Source: Acidobacteriota bacterium (GTDB taxonomy: Bacteria > Acidobacteriota > Terriglobia > Acidiferrales > UBA7541). From it: a DNA stretch of 64,000 bases. The position numbers and the translations under genes were made by a program. Where the stretch lies: NCBI GenBank assembly GCA_003223245.1, contig QHYI01000114.1, forward strand, positions 106,588 to 170,587. The letters run 5' to 3'. Shown in pieces: positions 8,177-17,213 of this stretch. The notes under the pieces are model-generated. The model made no database searches. It was not told the DNA's origin and saw nothing but the letters and a program-made list of their open reading frames with translations. Each line of letters opens with the position of its first letter. Position 1 is the first letter of the stretch.

Positions 8177-9898
8177 CGGATTTGCAGATTCAGCGAGATA
8201 ATGCCGGACACGGGACCTCCGAGTGGGATGGAAGCTTCGCTGGCCAGAGATTCGCGAAGGACTTGCACGCCCCCCGGACCCGGGCGGCCGTCCACAATAC
8301 TAATTTGGGAAAGCGGAATGTTGGGAAGTTCCTTGTCGTCCCACAGAAGCGTGGGGGCTGGAACGAAAAGGCCAACGTACAAGCGATCATTGCGGCGCTC
8401 GCGGTTCAGGAAAGAGATGAGTTGATCGAGACCGACGGGCCCGCCGCCGAGGCCCGCGAAAGCGAAACCGCGGGAAGCGCGATTCAGCATCTCGCCATCG
8501 CTGACCATAACGCGCAGGGTCGAGCCTCGAACAATCTGCTCGGGAATGCGAACGCTTGTTTGCTCGATTTGAGGTGCGCCGCGATAGGGCCGGAGCAAAA
8601 CGCGCACACGCACCGTCTCGCCGGGAGAAGCCACTCCTTTTGGCTGGCTCAAACGTATTGGAGAAAAGTCGGGTAAAAACGCTTTGCATCGTTAACGCGA
8701 TGGGAAAGCCGTCGGGCGCGAGGGTGTCGTTTGGCGCAAACGTGTTTTCCATCTCGACAGGGGGATGGCCGTGCAGCCGAATCTCGCCGGTGAAATGTAG
8801 CGTGGTGCCTTCACCGTACACAGGATTCTGTGTTAGCCCATTGAAGGTCGTGAGCGAAACCAGCAGTGGCGTGAGCTTGGGGTGGTTGACGATTTCAAAG
8901 TGCAGTTTCCTTTCCGAGTTGGAAGAGCGCACCGAGAGGTCCAAGGGAATCATCGGGGGCGCCGCGCCAAGCTTGCCTGTGACTGCGGTCAAGTGGTCGG
9001 TGGTGATGGTGCCAATGGAGCCGGCCACGTTGACGATTTTCGTGGAGGCGAGATCGGAGGAAAGGGTCATGACCACGTGGCTGCGCGCCATGGGGATCTG
9101 TACGTCGCCAAGATTCAAAAACGGGTGGCCGCAGAGAAAAACGCGATCTCCTTCGACAGCGGTTACCGTACAAGCCGAGTTGATGGAAGCATCGCCCTCG
9201 ACCAGAACCATCCCTGCCATATCGCCGGCCACCAAATGGGAATCTTGCGGGCTTGGAGCAGCGGTGCCGCCCTGAGTGGCTACCAGGCCGTAGCCCTGAA
9301 GTTGACTGGCAAATTGCTGCAACGTGGCCGGTAGAAAGCCAGAAAACACCAGAGGCGTTTGGATGGGTTCAAGAACAGACCCGGAAGGAAGGCCGGCATT
9401 TGCCGGGGTCTCGGAAGGAACCCCGAATTGGCCCATGGGGACTTCGGCCATGGCCGAGGGCGAGGGATTCAAGACGTCCTGAATCGGCGTGACCCCGGCG
9501 ATGGGCTCCTTGGTAAAGATGCCGAGCTTCAGGGAGAGCGCTCCGGCAAGTTTGCCATCGAGATAAACCGGACTGCCGCTCATGCCGGCAACGACGCCGG
9601 TATGCTCGACTTTGGGGCCCTCGAGCTGAACAAGAATGATGGACTGCTTGGGCCCGAGGAAATTTTCCAGCACTCCAATGACTTCGAGGTCGAATTTTTC
9701 GATCTTGTCACCGGCGAAGATGGTATAGGCATAGCCCTGCATACCGGGCTTAACTTGGCTAAGGGGAAGGGTTTCGGGAGCTTGTTGCGCACTAAGATTG
9801 CGGGAGACAGGAATCAGACAAACCCCCACGAGCAGCGCGACAAGCGCGAGGAACCGAGGTACGCCACAATTCACCGGATGGGGCCGGGCCGTAAGCAT
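8173..9898 (-). pseudogene. SpoIVB-type serine peptidase (S55 domain) gene with a broken frame
   Basis: From ATG 9898 (ribosome-binding site GGAAG) the frame encodes a signal peptide, a segment reading LSQVKPGMQGYAYTIFAGDK, and the S55 serine motif GMSGSPVYLDGKLAGALS. The core continues through CGHPFLNLGDVQIPMARS to about 8690. It then turns into low-complexity Arg/Ser-rich sequence. The expected C-terminal domain (PGETVRVRVLLRPYRGAP, later LISFLNRERRNDRLYVGL) is intact in a second frame from about 8700 to 8173. A small indel near 8650-8700 therefore splits the gene into two. Intact proteins of this type have about 575-600 residues, matching the combined length. Either the gene is inactivated or this is an assembly error. 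Confidence 0.75.
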
Positions 9899-10026
9899 GA
9901 ACTTCCAATAATACCCGGTACCCGTACTAGAGGCAATTGGACGGCCGGGAGGTGTGCCTTAGTAGGAACAATCAGCTAGGCGTTCTAGCCCGAGTTTCGA
10001 CGTCGCTCTGCGCTTTCTGCCAACCT

Positions 10027-10857
10027 TCAGTCCTGGTGGTGCATGGCGAAGATATTGCCCAGCGAGTCTTCGTATGGGTAAACGTGGACCATCCAGCCAA
10101 AGATGACGGGATGAAAACGTCCACCCGCGGCGTCGCAGGCTTCCTCAGTCGTGATGGAACCACGCAGCCCAAACTTGGTCCAGTCCGCGCCGCGAAGCTC
10201 TCCTACAGCCGGCATGCACAGGTTAGTGTGCAGGTGCCAGGTCGCGACGCTCAGAGGAATGCGCTCGTTGAGCTGCTCTTCGGTGGCGCGCTTGGGCATG
10301 GTGTACATCGCGCCGACCAGTTCGTAACCCGTTGAGGTCTTTTTGTAGAGCAGCGAAGTGGGACGTGAGGGTTCGAACGTGAACGCTTCGAGGAAGCCGT
10401 TCTTGTAATTCGTGAAGTGATATTCGGGCTGTTTGAGATTCGCAAGAAAAATTTTGTAACCGTCGGCGAGAGCGGCGCGGTAGTCCTTGTACTTCTCGAT
10501 GCCATCGCGCAGTTGCTCGACAATTTCTTTGGCGCGCGCAACGTCCTCGGGAGTTTGCGGGTGTGGAGCCGTCACGTACATGTGCGCATTGTGCGCGTGC
10601 TCCCCGGGCGTCATGTCGTGAACGGCGTGAGCTTCGTTGGCCTCGGCATCGGCCATGTCCATGCCGGGCATGTCGGGGGCCATTCTCTGCGATCGCTGCC
10701 GAGTTGGCGGAGCAGGCGGTTGCTGCGATTCTTGCCATTGCACGGCAGGCGTGTGGTGGCCGGGCATGGCGGAGAGCAGAACGGTAACGATAAAAAGCGC
10801 CCCGACGAGGAACCCGAATTTGGTGGCGAGCTGTCGGAACTGGCTGCGGGCTGGCAT
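10027..10857 (-). CDS. Membrane-anchored His/Met-rich periplasmic protein, unknown function
   Basis: This 276-residue protein has an AGGAGA ribosome-binding site before ATG 10857. One N-terminal membrane segment (KFGFLVGALFIVTVLLSA) is followed by a Pro/Gln-rich linker. A short His/Met/acid-rich stretch follows (MPGMDMADAEANEAHAVHDM, then GEHAHNAHMYV) and resembles metal-binding segments of copper proteins. The conserved C-terminal domain includes YHFTNYKNGFLEAFTF, a SVATWHLHTNLCMP segment and HPVIFGWMVHVYPYED. Similar proteins are known to me only as hypothetical. A role in binding copper or another metal is an inference from composition alone. Confidence 0.65.
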   Translation of the reverse strand: MPARSQFRQLATKFGFLVGALFIVTVLLSAMPGHHTPAVQWQESQQPPAPPTRQRSQRMAPDMPGMDMADAEANEAHAVHDMTPGEHAHNAHMYVTAPHPQTPEDVARAKEIVEQLRDGIEKYKDYRAALADGYKIFLANLKQPEYHFTNYKNGFLEAFTFEPSRPTSLLYKKTSTGYELVGAMYTMPKRATEEQLNERIPLSVATWHLHTNLCMPAVGELRGADWTKFGLRGSITTEEACDAAGGRFHPVIFGWMVHVYPYEDSLGNIFAMHHQD

Positions 10858-11140
10858 TGGAATTCTCCTCACTGAATGATACGTTTCGACCTGCGATCTC
10901 ATTTCATGAAGAAAAGGAGACCGTGCCTCAGGAAAAACTGGCCTTCAGGACAGGAGGTAAAGGAGCAAACGATAAGGTCCCGAGCCTTGCCTGACGGACC
11001 GCGCGATGGGCTGCTGCCTTGCGGGATTTGCATTTGCTCCGACAAGAAACGAAATTCCCCGGCCAGCTCATCAAATGGCTTCAGGCGCGTCTTCTTCCTG
11101 TACTTCCTTTACCTTCCCTGCTTCATTTCTTACCGCGTGC

Positions 11141-11156
11141 TAGAATTTTTTCCGTG
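11141..11156 (+). promoter_or_regulatory. -10 box directly upstream of the aroA GTG: possible leaderless transcript
   Basis: TAGAAT (11141-11146) ends seven bases before the GTG start of aroA at 11154, and no Shine-Dalgarno sequence precedes that GTG. With normal spacing transcription would begin at or next to the start codon. The -35 region is poor, so this is tentative. Confidence 0.35.
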
Positions 11157-12464
11157 AAGAAGGAAATCATTCAGCCTGCAAAGTGTCTAACCGGCGCAGT
11201 GGAGCTGCCGGGAGATAAATCCATTTCCCATCGCTATGCCATGCTCGCGGCGCTTGCGGAGGGCACCAGCGAGTTAAGGCATTTCTCCGCTGCGGCGGAT
11301 TGCCACAGTACGCTCGATTGCGTGCGCGCGCTCGGCGCTGAAGTGAAAATCGACAAAGATACCGTTCGCGTGACGGGGCGCGGCGCGCGAGGGCTGAAGA
11401 GCAGCTGGCGGGCGCTGGACGCGGGGAACTCCGGCACGACCATGCGTTTGCTGGCCGGGATTCTGGCAGGACAGAATTTCTCCTCCAAACTAACGGGTGA
11501 CGATTCTCTTCAAAAGCGGCCGATGAAGCGCGTGATTGCGCCACTGAGGGAAATGGGCGCGGACATTCGCGGACGGGAAGATAACTTCGCGCCGCTGGAA
11601 ATTCACGGGGCAAAGCTTCACGCCATCGATTACAAAATGCCGATGCCCAGCGCCCAGGTGAAGTCCGCGGTGCTGCTGGCAGGCTTGTTTGCGGAAGGCG
11701 GGGCCAGCGTCACAGAGCCGGCGCGGACGCGGGATCATACGGAGATCGCGCTCGAAGAGTTTGGCGCGAGTGTCGAGAAAAGCGGGCTAACGATTCGAGT
11801 GCACCCCTTAGGCGGTGGAAACGGTAGGAAGAAATTGACTGCCAGGCCGCTCGACGTGCCCGGAGATTTGTCCTCAGCGGTGTTTTTCCTCGCCGCAGCT
11901 TCGCTGCTTCCCGGTTCAAACCTGCTCATCCACAACGTCGGCCTGAATCCCACGCGCACGGCGATTCTCGATGTGTTCGCCGAAATGGGCGCTTCGATTG
12001 AGATGCTCGGGGTGAAAAGTTCGCAAGGCGAGGTTATTGGCGATCTCGCGGTGAAAGGCGCTTCGTTGAAAGGCGGCGTAATTGCCGGCCGTCGCATTCC
12101 GCTGGTGATCGATGAGTTGCCCATGCTCGCCGCGCTCGCGCCGTACACGGAAGAAGGCATTGAAATTCGTGACGCGGGGGAACTTCGCGTAAAAGAGAGC
12201 GACCGCATTGCCGCGCTTGCGGAGAATCTGCGGCGCCTGGGCGCAAGCGTGGAAGAGCGGCCCGACGGACTGAAAGTAGCTGGACGGGATGCCGGAACGT
12301 TGCATGGCGCGGAGATTGACCCGCGCGGCGATCATCGCATCGCCATGGCCTTCGCCGTAGCGGGCTTGGCCGCGGAAGGAAATACCGTGATTCGCGATGC
12401 CGATTGTGCGAGCGTGTCCTTTCCCACATTTTTTGCGGAGTTGAACCGGCTTCTAGAGCGTTAG
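11154..12464 (+). CDS. aroA: 3-phosphoshikimate 1-carboxyvinyltransferase (EPSP synthase)
   Basis: This 436-residue enzyme catalyses the sixth step of the shikimate pathway, joining shikimate 3-phosphate and phosphoenolpyruvate. All signatures are present in order: LPGDKSISHRYAML at the N terminus, DAGNSGTTMRLLAG (the phosphoenolpyruvate loop), PSAQVKSAVLLAGLFAEG, TRDHTE, the catalytic aspartate in VIDELPMLAALA, RVKESDRI and GDHRIAMAFAV. The SAQVKSAVLLAG and RPMKRVIAPLREMGA segments resemble the class II branch. GTG 11154 is chosen because homology begins within six codons (KEIIQPAK). Extending upstream to 11019 adds an unlikely Leu/Pro-rich stretch. It stands alone, without other aro genes. 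Confidence 0.95.
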   Translation: MKKEIIQPAKCLTGAVELPGDKSISHRYAMLAALAEGTSELRHFSAAADCHSTLDCVRALGAEVKIDKDTVRVTGRGARGLKSSWRALDAGNSGTTMRLLAGILAGQNFSSKLTGDDSLQKRPMKRVIAPLREMGADIRGREDNFAPLEIHGAKLHAIDYKMPMPSAQVKSAVLLAGLFAEGGASVTEPARTRDHTEIALEEFGASVEKSGLTIRVHPLGGGNGRKKLTARPLDVPGDLSSAVFFLAAASLLPGSNLLIHNVGLNPTRTAILDVFAEMGASIEMLGVKSSQGEVIGDLAVKGASLKGGVIAGRRIPLVIDELPMLAALAPYTEEGIEIRDAGELRVKESDRIAALAENLRRLGASVEERPDGLKVAGRDAGTLHGAEIDPRGDHRIAMAFAVAGLAAEGNTVIRDADCASVSFPTFFAELNRLLER

Positions 12465-12663
12465 CGCAAAGTTGCGATAGCAGACTCCGGCTACCCCGAC
12501 TCTGGTTTTTTCCTGGATTTCACTTCAGGTTTACACCCGATTGTCTAATAGGCGGCATGTTTTATCCTCCAGTCCCCGTCCTTTCACCAGCCTATTTCGA
12601 GCCTGTGGGCGCTGCTCCAGGGCGCCCGAAGAATCAAATTCTTTTTTATTCACGGAGTGTGTC

Positions 12664-14016
12664 ATGAGGATGAATCGTCGTGATTTGTTGAAAAACGCCG
12701 GGCTAGCCTCGGGAGCGTTGCTGGTAGGAGGGGCTTGCCGCGCGCAGAGTCAACAATTTGTGTGGAAGACGCTGCCCATCCTGCCCGATCGAGCAGCTTC
12801 TGGGATCGAACATATCGTCGTCGTAACGATGGAAAACCGCAGCTTCGATCACTTCCTGGGCTGGCTCCCGAACGCCAAGGGCATGCAGGCGGGCTTGACC
12901 TACGCGGACAACAGTGGCGTTTCGCACTCCACCTATTCGCTCTCGGGCGACTATACCGGCTGTCCGCATCCCGATCCGGATCATTCCTACAGCGGCGCGC
13001 GCGTGGAATATGACAGCGGCGCGATGGACGGTTTTCTCCGGGCCGGGAGCAACGACGTCTATGCGATCGGTTATTACGGCGAAGCCGACATTCCGTTTTA
13101 CGCGGCGCTGGCGCAAAACTATACGACCTGCGATCAGTATTTTGCCTCGATATTGGGGCCAACGTTTCCTAACAGATTGTTTCTACACGCCGCGCAGACA
13201 GACCGCTTGGACGACAGCACGAGTTTTACTTCCTTGCCGACGATTTGGGACGAGCTGGCTGCCGCGGGCGTCACTGGCAACTACTATTATTCCAATGTGC
13301 CCTTCACGGCGCTTTGGGGAACCAGGTATGTGGGGATATCGAAGCTCTATGACGAGTTTCTTGCCGCAGCCGCGAGCGGAACGCTTCCTGCTGTGTCTTT
13401 TGTGGACCCGAGCTACACCGTCCTCGATGACGGCACCGGCAACGATGACCATCCGCACGCGGACATTCGCGAAGGAGATCAGTTTCTTTATCAAACGTTC
13501 CAAGCGGTGGCGAATGGGCCGGGCTGGGCAAATACCGTGTTCATTGTGAACTTCGACGAATGGGGCGGCTTCTTCGATCACGTTCCGCCGCCGCGTGCGA
13601 CTGCCGCCAATCTGGTCGACACCGACATCGTGGATGGGAAAACGTTGCTCGGAATGCGCGTGCCCACGGTCATCGCTTCCCCGTTCACGAAAGGAAACTC
13701 CAACAGCCCGCAAGTCAACGACCTCGTATTTGATCACACATCGGTTTTGCAGTTGATTGAATGGCGGTGGGGGCTTCAACCGCTGACGCCGCGCGACGCC
13801 AGCAATGATATTAACAACCTCGCGTACGCGCTGAATCTGACAGCATCCGATACCGCTATTCCAAGTTTGCCTGTGCCGCAGGCGCCATCGGTCGCGGCGC
13901 CTTGCCTGCAAAATCTGCTTGGGGGAATTCTGAGCACCGGCGGATCTTCTCCCACGACAGGATGGCAACAACTAAGCCAGATGGCGGCAAGCGCCGGTTT
14001 TCCAATTAGCCTGTAA
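12664..14016 (+). CDS. Tat-exported phospholipase C/acid phosphatase-type phosphoesterase
   Basis: This 450-residue protein of the phosphoesterase family includes bacterial phospholipase C and acid phosphatase AcpA. A GGAG site precedes ATG 12664, and a Tat signal follows immediately (MNRRDLLKNAGLASGALLVG). The metal and nucleophile motif is VVVTMENRSFDHFLGWLP. Further ligands lie in NDDHPHADI, and the second metal segment is NFDEWGGFFDHVPPP. It probably cleaves phosphodiester or phosphomonoester bonds of phospholipids or other organic phosphates outside the cytoplasm. No pho box was found upstream. Exact substrate is not predictable. Confidence 0.85.
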   Translation: MRMNRRDLLKNAGLASGALLVGGACRAQSQQFVWKTLPILPDRAASGIEHIVVVTMENRSFDHFLGWLPNAKGMQAGLTYADNSGVSHSTYSLSGDYTGCPHPDPDHSYSGARVEYDSGAMDGFLRAGSNDVYAIGYYGEADIPFYAALAQNYTTCDQYFASILGPTFPNRLFLHAAQTDRLDDSTSFTSLPTIWDELAAAGVTGNYYYSNVPFTALWGTRYVGISKLYDEFLAAAASGTLPAVSFVDPSYTVLDDGTGNDDHPHADIREGDQFLYQTFQAVANGPGWANTVFIVNFDEWGGFFDHVPPPRATAANLVDTDIVDGKTLLGMRVPTVIASPFTKGNSNSPQVNDLVFDHTSVLQLIEWRWGLQPLTPRDASNDINNLAYALNLTASDTAIPSLPVPQAPSVAAPCLQNLLGGILSTGGSSPTTGWQQLSQMAASAGFPISL

Positions 14017-14045
14017 TGGGTATCACCTACGCCCCATGGTAGTGC

Positions 14046-14062
14046 GCGTCTTAGGAAGACGC
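14046..14062. terminator. Hairpin between the phosphoesterase gene and the convergent DUF4097 gene
   Basis: GCGTCTT, a three-base loop AGG, then AAGACGC form a 7-bp stem 30 bases after the phosphoesterase stop and 90 bases beyond the end of the convergent operon. No T run follows. It could be a bidirectional terminator or a dispersed palindrome. Confidence 0.4.
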
Positions 14063-14152
14063 CCAGGGAGGTTACCGGCATGCGAAATCGAAGCCGGGCG
14101 AGGTGGCGTTGTCCGGCTGGGGCTGCAGCATCAGCGATTCCAAGACAGGTTT

Positions 14153-15505
14153 CTAGCTGGTTTTGCGAATGGAAATGGAGCCGTAACTGGTTTTCAGCGT
14201 AATCTTCGGGCCGCGGCCTTGGCCGTAATTTCCTTCCAAGTGCGAATCGCCGCCGATGGATGTCTGCTTCAGGGAATCGGCAGAAAATTCGGAGTCGATG
14301 TCGCAGGAGTGGCAATCGGCGACGATCTCGAAGTTCGAAGATTCGGGAAGACTGAGGGTGATGGGAGAAGAGGAGTTAGCAATGTCGATGTCTTCTTTTG
14401 GGGGAAGGGAAAAACGCACTTCGACGTTGCCGTTGCGATTGTCCACTTTCACTCTGCCGCCGGCATTCTCGATGGAAATGTCGTAGGAATTCGTGCGCAA
14501 CGTGAGATTTCCGGGCGCGTCAGCGATCTCGAGGTTCCCGGAGCCGGTTTCCATATGCCCGGTGAGCTGCGTGAGCGTGAGGTCGGTGCGCTGGGAAACA
14601 AAGCGCACGCCCTTGGCGATTTTGTCGGCGCGAATGGGTCCGTAGAATTCTCCGTCGATGGTGAGCCCGCCGGTCGCCGAGGAAACATTGACTTCGCCGC
14701 CATGCCCGGAAATGCGGACGTTGCCCTTGGTATCAGAAACTTTGACGTTGCCCTTGCCTGTATCCACGGTGACGTCGCCGGCCGTGTCGTGCACGTCGAC
14801 GTCGCCTCGCGTAGTGTTGACGATCACGGGCTTGTTCATGTCGGACACGGTTACGTCCCCGCGCTCATCGCGAATGGTGAGCAAGGCATTCTTGGGAACG
14901 GCAATGTCCAAATCCACGCTGGCCCGCGAATCGCCGTTGCTCGCATTCACGGGGCGAACTTCATAGCCGTCGCCGTTCTTGGCGATTTCAAAGGAGATGG
15001 CGGAGGCAATATGCTCGGCGTCGGTTTCAGTCCAGGCTTTCACGTTCTTGTGGCCATCGACGTGAATTTGCGCATCGTCTCCGGAGCGCACGCTAATATC
15101 GCCGCGAACGTTGCGAATGCTGATGCGGGATTCCGGCGAAACAGGCAGTGGCTTCACGTTCAAGTCAAAATTGAATCGCTCGCCGCGGGCAGGGAATTCG
15201 TCCAACGGAAATTTGCTCTTGAAGAGGTCGACGCCCGCAACCGTGCCGAGCAGACAAAGCAGCCCCAGAACTAGGAAGATTTCGCCGGCGGAGACCGGCG
15301 AAGCACCAGGCTGACCGGAGCGGCTGGCCACAGCACGTTCATAGAGCTTGATGGCGCCCCAAAAGATGATGAGCAGAGGCCACCAATGGCTAACCAGTTG
15401 CGCGATGTCTAAGCCGCGATAGTTATGCACCAGGAGGAGCACGCCGACGAGCAGCAGAACCAGCCCGGGGAAGAACGATCGCTGGGGTGGGCGGGAATCG
15501 GCCAT
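14153..15505 (-). CDS. Membrane protein with LiaF/DUF5668-like helices and a DUF4097 beta-solenoid
   Basis: This 450-residue protein is the last gene of the ECF sigma operon. The N terminus has two hydrophobic hairpins (FFPGLVLLLVGVLLLVHNYR and HWWPLLIIFWGAIKLYE) of the LiaI/LiaF-like DUF5668 kind, then another helix (EIFLVLGLLCLLGTVAGV). From about residue 110 to the end it is a repetitive beta-strand domain: 'RGDISVRSGDDAQIHV', 'DVTVDTGKGNVKVSDTKGNV', 'GNLEIADAPGNLTLRTNSYD', typical of DUF4097 putative adhesin solenoids. It probably sits in the inner membrane with the solenoid outside and may be an envelope-stress sensor or effector like LiaF. It starts 6 bases after the preceding gene. Confidence 0.8.
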   Translation of the reverse strand: MADSRPPQRSFFPGLVLLLVGVLLLVHNYRGLDIAQLVSHWWPLLIIFWGAIKLYERAVASRSGQPGASPVSAGEIFLVLGLLCLLGTVAGVDLFKSKFPLDEFPARGERFNFDLNVKPLPVSPESRISIRNVRGDISVRSGDDAQIHVDGHKNVKAWTETDAEHIASAISFEIAKNGDGYEVRPVNASNGDSRASVDLDIAVPKNALLTIRDERGDVTVSDMNKPVIVNTTRGDVDVHDTAGDVTVDTGKGNVKVSDTKGNVRISGHGGEVNVSSATGGLTIDGEFYGPIRADKIAKGVRFVSQRTDLTLTQLTGHMETGSGNLEIADAPGNLTLRTNSYDISIENAGGRVKVDNRNGNVEVRFSLPPKEDIDIANSSSPITLSLPESSNFEIVADCHSCDIDSEFSADSLKQTSIGGDSHLEGNYGQGRGPKITLKTSYGSISIRKTS

Positions 15506-15511
15506 GGGTGG

Positions 15512-15805
15512 TCAGCGTCCCGAACCCTGCCCTTGGTTGACGTATGGATTCGGCGGTGTCGGCGTTGTTCCGGGTGGGGCGGGAGGAACTGGACCGCCAA
15601 CGTGTCCATCGGTCGGGGCCAAGGCACTTGCCAGGCTGATCAAGCCAATGACGACCAGAATCACCGGCCAGGTGTCGCCGAAAGACAGATAACCGCCGCG
15701 CAACTGGTCCAGGAGAAACAAAACGCCGACCGTGACGACAACCGCCGGGCCCATGAGGCCGCGAATCACGCAACGGCGGCAATTGCAGCGAATGCGATCA
15801 CTCAT
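15512..15805 (-). CDS. Small DUF5668 membrane protein
   Basis: This 97-residue protein begins MSDRIRCNCRRCVIRG, giving three cysteines in the first 12 residues (CNCRRC), a possible metal site. Two membrane helices follow in the DUF5668 pattern (GPAVVVTVGVLFLLDQL and TWPVILVVIGLISLASAL). The tail is Pro/Gly/Thr-rich (GGPVPPAPPGTTPTPPNPY) and probably disordered. It lies between two other DUF5668-containing genes in the ECF sigma operon, so the three membrane proteins may form one complex. Confidence 0.75.
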   Translation of the reverse strand: MSDRIRCNCRRCVIRGLMGPAVVVTVGVLFLLDQLRGGYLSFGDTWPVILVVIGLISLASALAPTDGHVGGPVPPAPPGTTPTPPNPYVNQGQGSGR

Positions 15806-15824
15806 CGAAATTCATCCTTCTCCC

Positions 15825-16469
15825 CTAAGAACGCCGTTCGAACCGATTGCGAAACATCAAAATGCCTACGCCGATCAACACCAACGGCCAAAGACGCGCG
15901 ATCCGCCAGAAAGGGAACCAGTCAAAATTGTTCAGCAGAAATAGAACACCCAAGACGATCAAAATCACTGGTCCGACAGGGCGATTTTTGCTCCAAGACT
16001 CGAGCGGATCGACGGGAGTCTCCCCTAGATTTCGTGCCTTAGCCACGCGCATGGCATCAAAGGCCATGTAAAGGATGAAACCCGCAATAAGCAGGCCGAG
16101 TACGGTTTGGCCGCCGTCGCCAACGTAGTCAGCGCTGACCCCAACAACCAAGGCAACGAAGACCACAATGTGAATCAACGCTTTGTTGTATTCGCCGTTG
16201 TAAACCGCGCCGAGCCCCGGAAACAGACCGAGCACAAAAGCAACGCCTGGATTGCTCGTGGGACGGCCGGGCATGGGCGGCGGTGGGAGCACGCCGGGTG
16301 GAGGGACGGTGTTCGCGGGAGAGGTGCCAGGAATGCCCATGATCGTGGCGAGGCAATCTTCGCAATAAAGAACATCGCGCACCGGGCGCACGCACGTCGA
16401 GCACATGGCCTTGCCGCAATTGCGGCAGTAACCAACAGCGTCCACATCCGTATGGACGGCACAATTCAT
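15825..16469 (-). CDS. B-box zinc-finger membrane protein with DUF5668 helices
   Basis: This 214-residue protein has an N-terminal B-box-type zinc finger with Cys/His ligands (CAVHTDVDAVGYCRNCGKAM, then CSTCVRPVRDVLYCEDC). A Pro-rich linker follows, then membrane segments from about residue 80 (VAFVLGLFPGLGAVYNGEYN and following helices). It ends with a DUF5668-type helix pair (PVGPVILIVLGVLFLLNNF and LWPLVLIGVGILMF). The B-box plus 'NPGVAFVLGLFPGLGAVYNG' layout is widespread in Acidobacteriota. Its start overlaps the anti-sigma stop by four bases (ATGA), indicating coupled translation. Probable role: membrane partner in the sigma-controlled envelope response. Confidence 0.8.
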   Translation of the reverse strand: MNCAVHTDVDAVGYCRNCGKAMCSTCVRPVRDVLYCEDCLATIMGIPGTSPANTVPPPGVLPPPPMPGRPTSNPGVAFVLGLFPGLGAVYNGEYNKALIHIVVFVALVVGVSADYVGDGGQTVLGLLIAGFILYMAFDAMRVAKARNLGETPVDPLESWSKNRPVGPVILIVLGVLFLLNNFDWFPFWRIARLWPLVLIGVGILMFRNRFERRS

Positions 16470-17161
16470 GGCACTCTCCTATCCACCCCGTCCACCACCG
16501 CGCCACTCAAAATCGGGAATTCGCAGGCCAGCACGCGGAGATTTTTGCCAATCTCGTCAGCGCGATTCTGCTGCTTCGGGGAAGAGGGATTGGAATTATC
16601 CGTCTGGCCCGGCTCCTTTTTGGGAGAGGACTGGGGAGTCGTATCTTCGCGCATCGCCGGATTTTGCTCCGTTTCATTGATGCGCGACTGGATTTCCATT
16701 ACTACGCGCAGATCACTCACGAACTTGGTGCTGCGGGCGTAAACCAGATGGATCTTGCTATCCGCATTGCGATAAATGGTTGCCGGAGCAAGGTCGGCTA
16801 GCTTAGGCCTGCGCCAGTTGAAACCGGTGGCGGTCAGCAAAAGGACCATCGTTGCAACTGCGGAAACCGCGCTGTAAATGAACCTCGGCGATTGCAGCGC
16901 GTCCAACCAGGTCCAGAGGTTTCGTTTCCTTGGCACGGCGCCCAGTGTGGCTCTCAAGATGGCCGTTTCCAGTTGCGGCGGTGCATCGAGCTGTTCCAGT
17001 GCATACAACCCGCCCAACGTATGCGCGACGCTCGCTACCAGAGGGGCACACGCCGCGCAGGTGTTGACATGCTGATTGAAAGCACTCTGCTCGGTCGCGT
17101 CCAACAGCCCGTCGAGGTAGTCGCTCAAGCGTGCTTCGGTTTGTTGGCAAGTCCAGGTCAT
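16466..17161 (-). CDS. Anti-sigma factor with N-terminal zinc finger and one membrane helix
   Basis: This 231-residue protein opens with an anti-sigma zinc-finger domain. The ligands are seen in MTWTCQQTEARLSDYLDG and FNQHVNTCAACAPLV, which contains the HxxxCxxC core. One transmembrane helix (FIYSAVSAVATMVLLLTATG) lies near residue 110-130. The rest is an external region with Ser/Pro/Gln-rich linkers and a C-terminal NLRVLACEFPIL strand. It would hold the neighbouring sigma factor at the inner membrane until an envelope signal releases it. The ATG at 17161 lies 52 bases after the sigma gene. The in-frame extension upstream has no homology. Confidence 0.85.
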   Translation of the reverse strand: MTWTCQQTEARLSDYLDGLLDATEQSAFNQHVNTCAACAPLVASVAHTLGGLYALEQLDAPPQLETAILRATLGAVPRKRNLWTWLDALQSPRFIYSAVSAVATMVLLLTATGFNWRRPKLADLAPATIYRNADSKIHLVYARSTKFVSDLRVVMEIQSRINETEQNPAMREDTTPQSSPKKEPGQTDNSNPSSPKQQNRADEIGKNLRVLACEFPILSGAVVDGVDRRVP

Positions 17162-17213
17162 ACCGTTGCTCCCGCCGCTCGCTTCCAGTATCCGACCATG
17201 TTCCACACCGACC

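Noticed and set aside
14036..15274. A 412-codon plus-strand frame antisense to the DUF4097 gene
   Set aside because: Gly/Val-rich pseudo-protein mirroring the repetitive beta-solenoid; no start signal.
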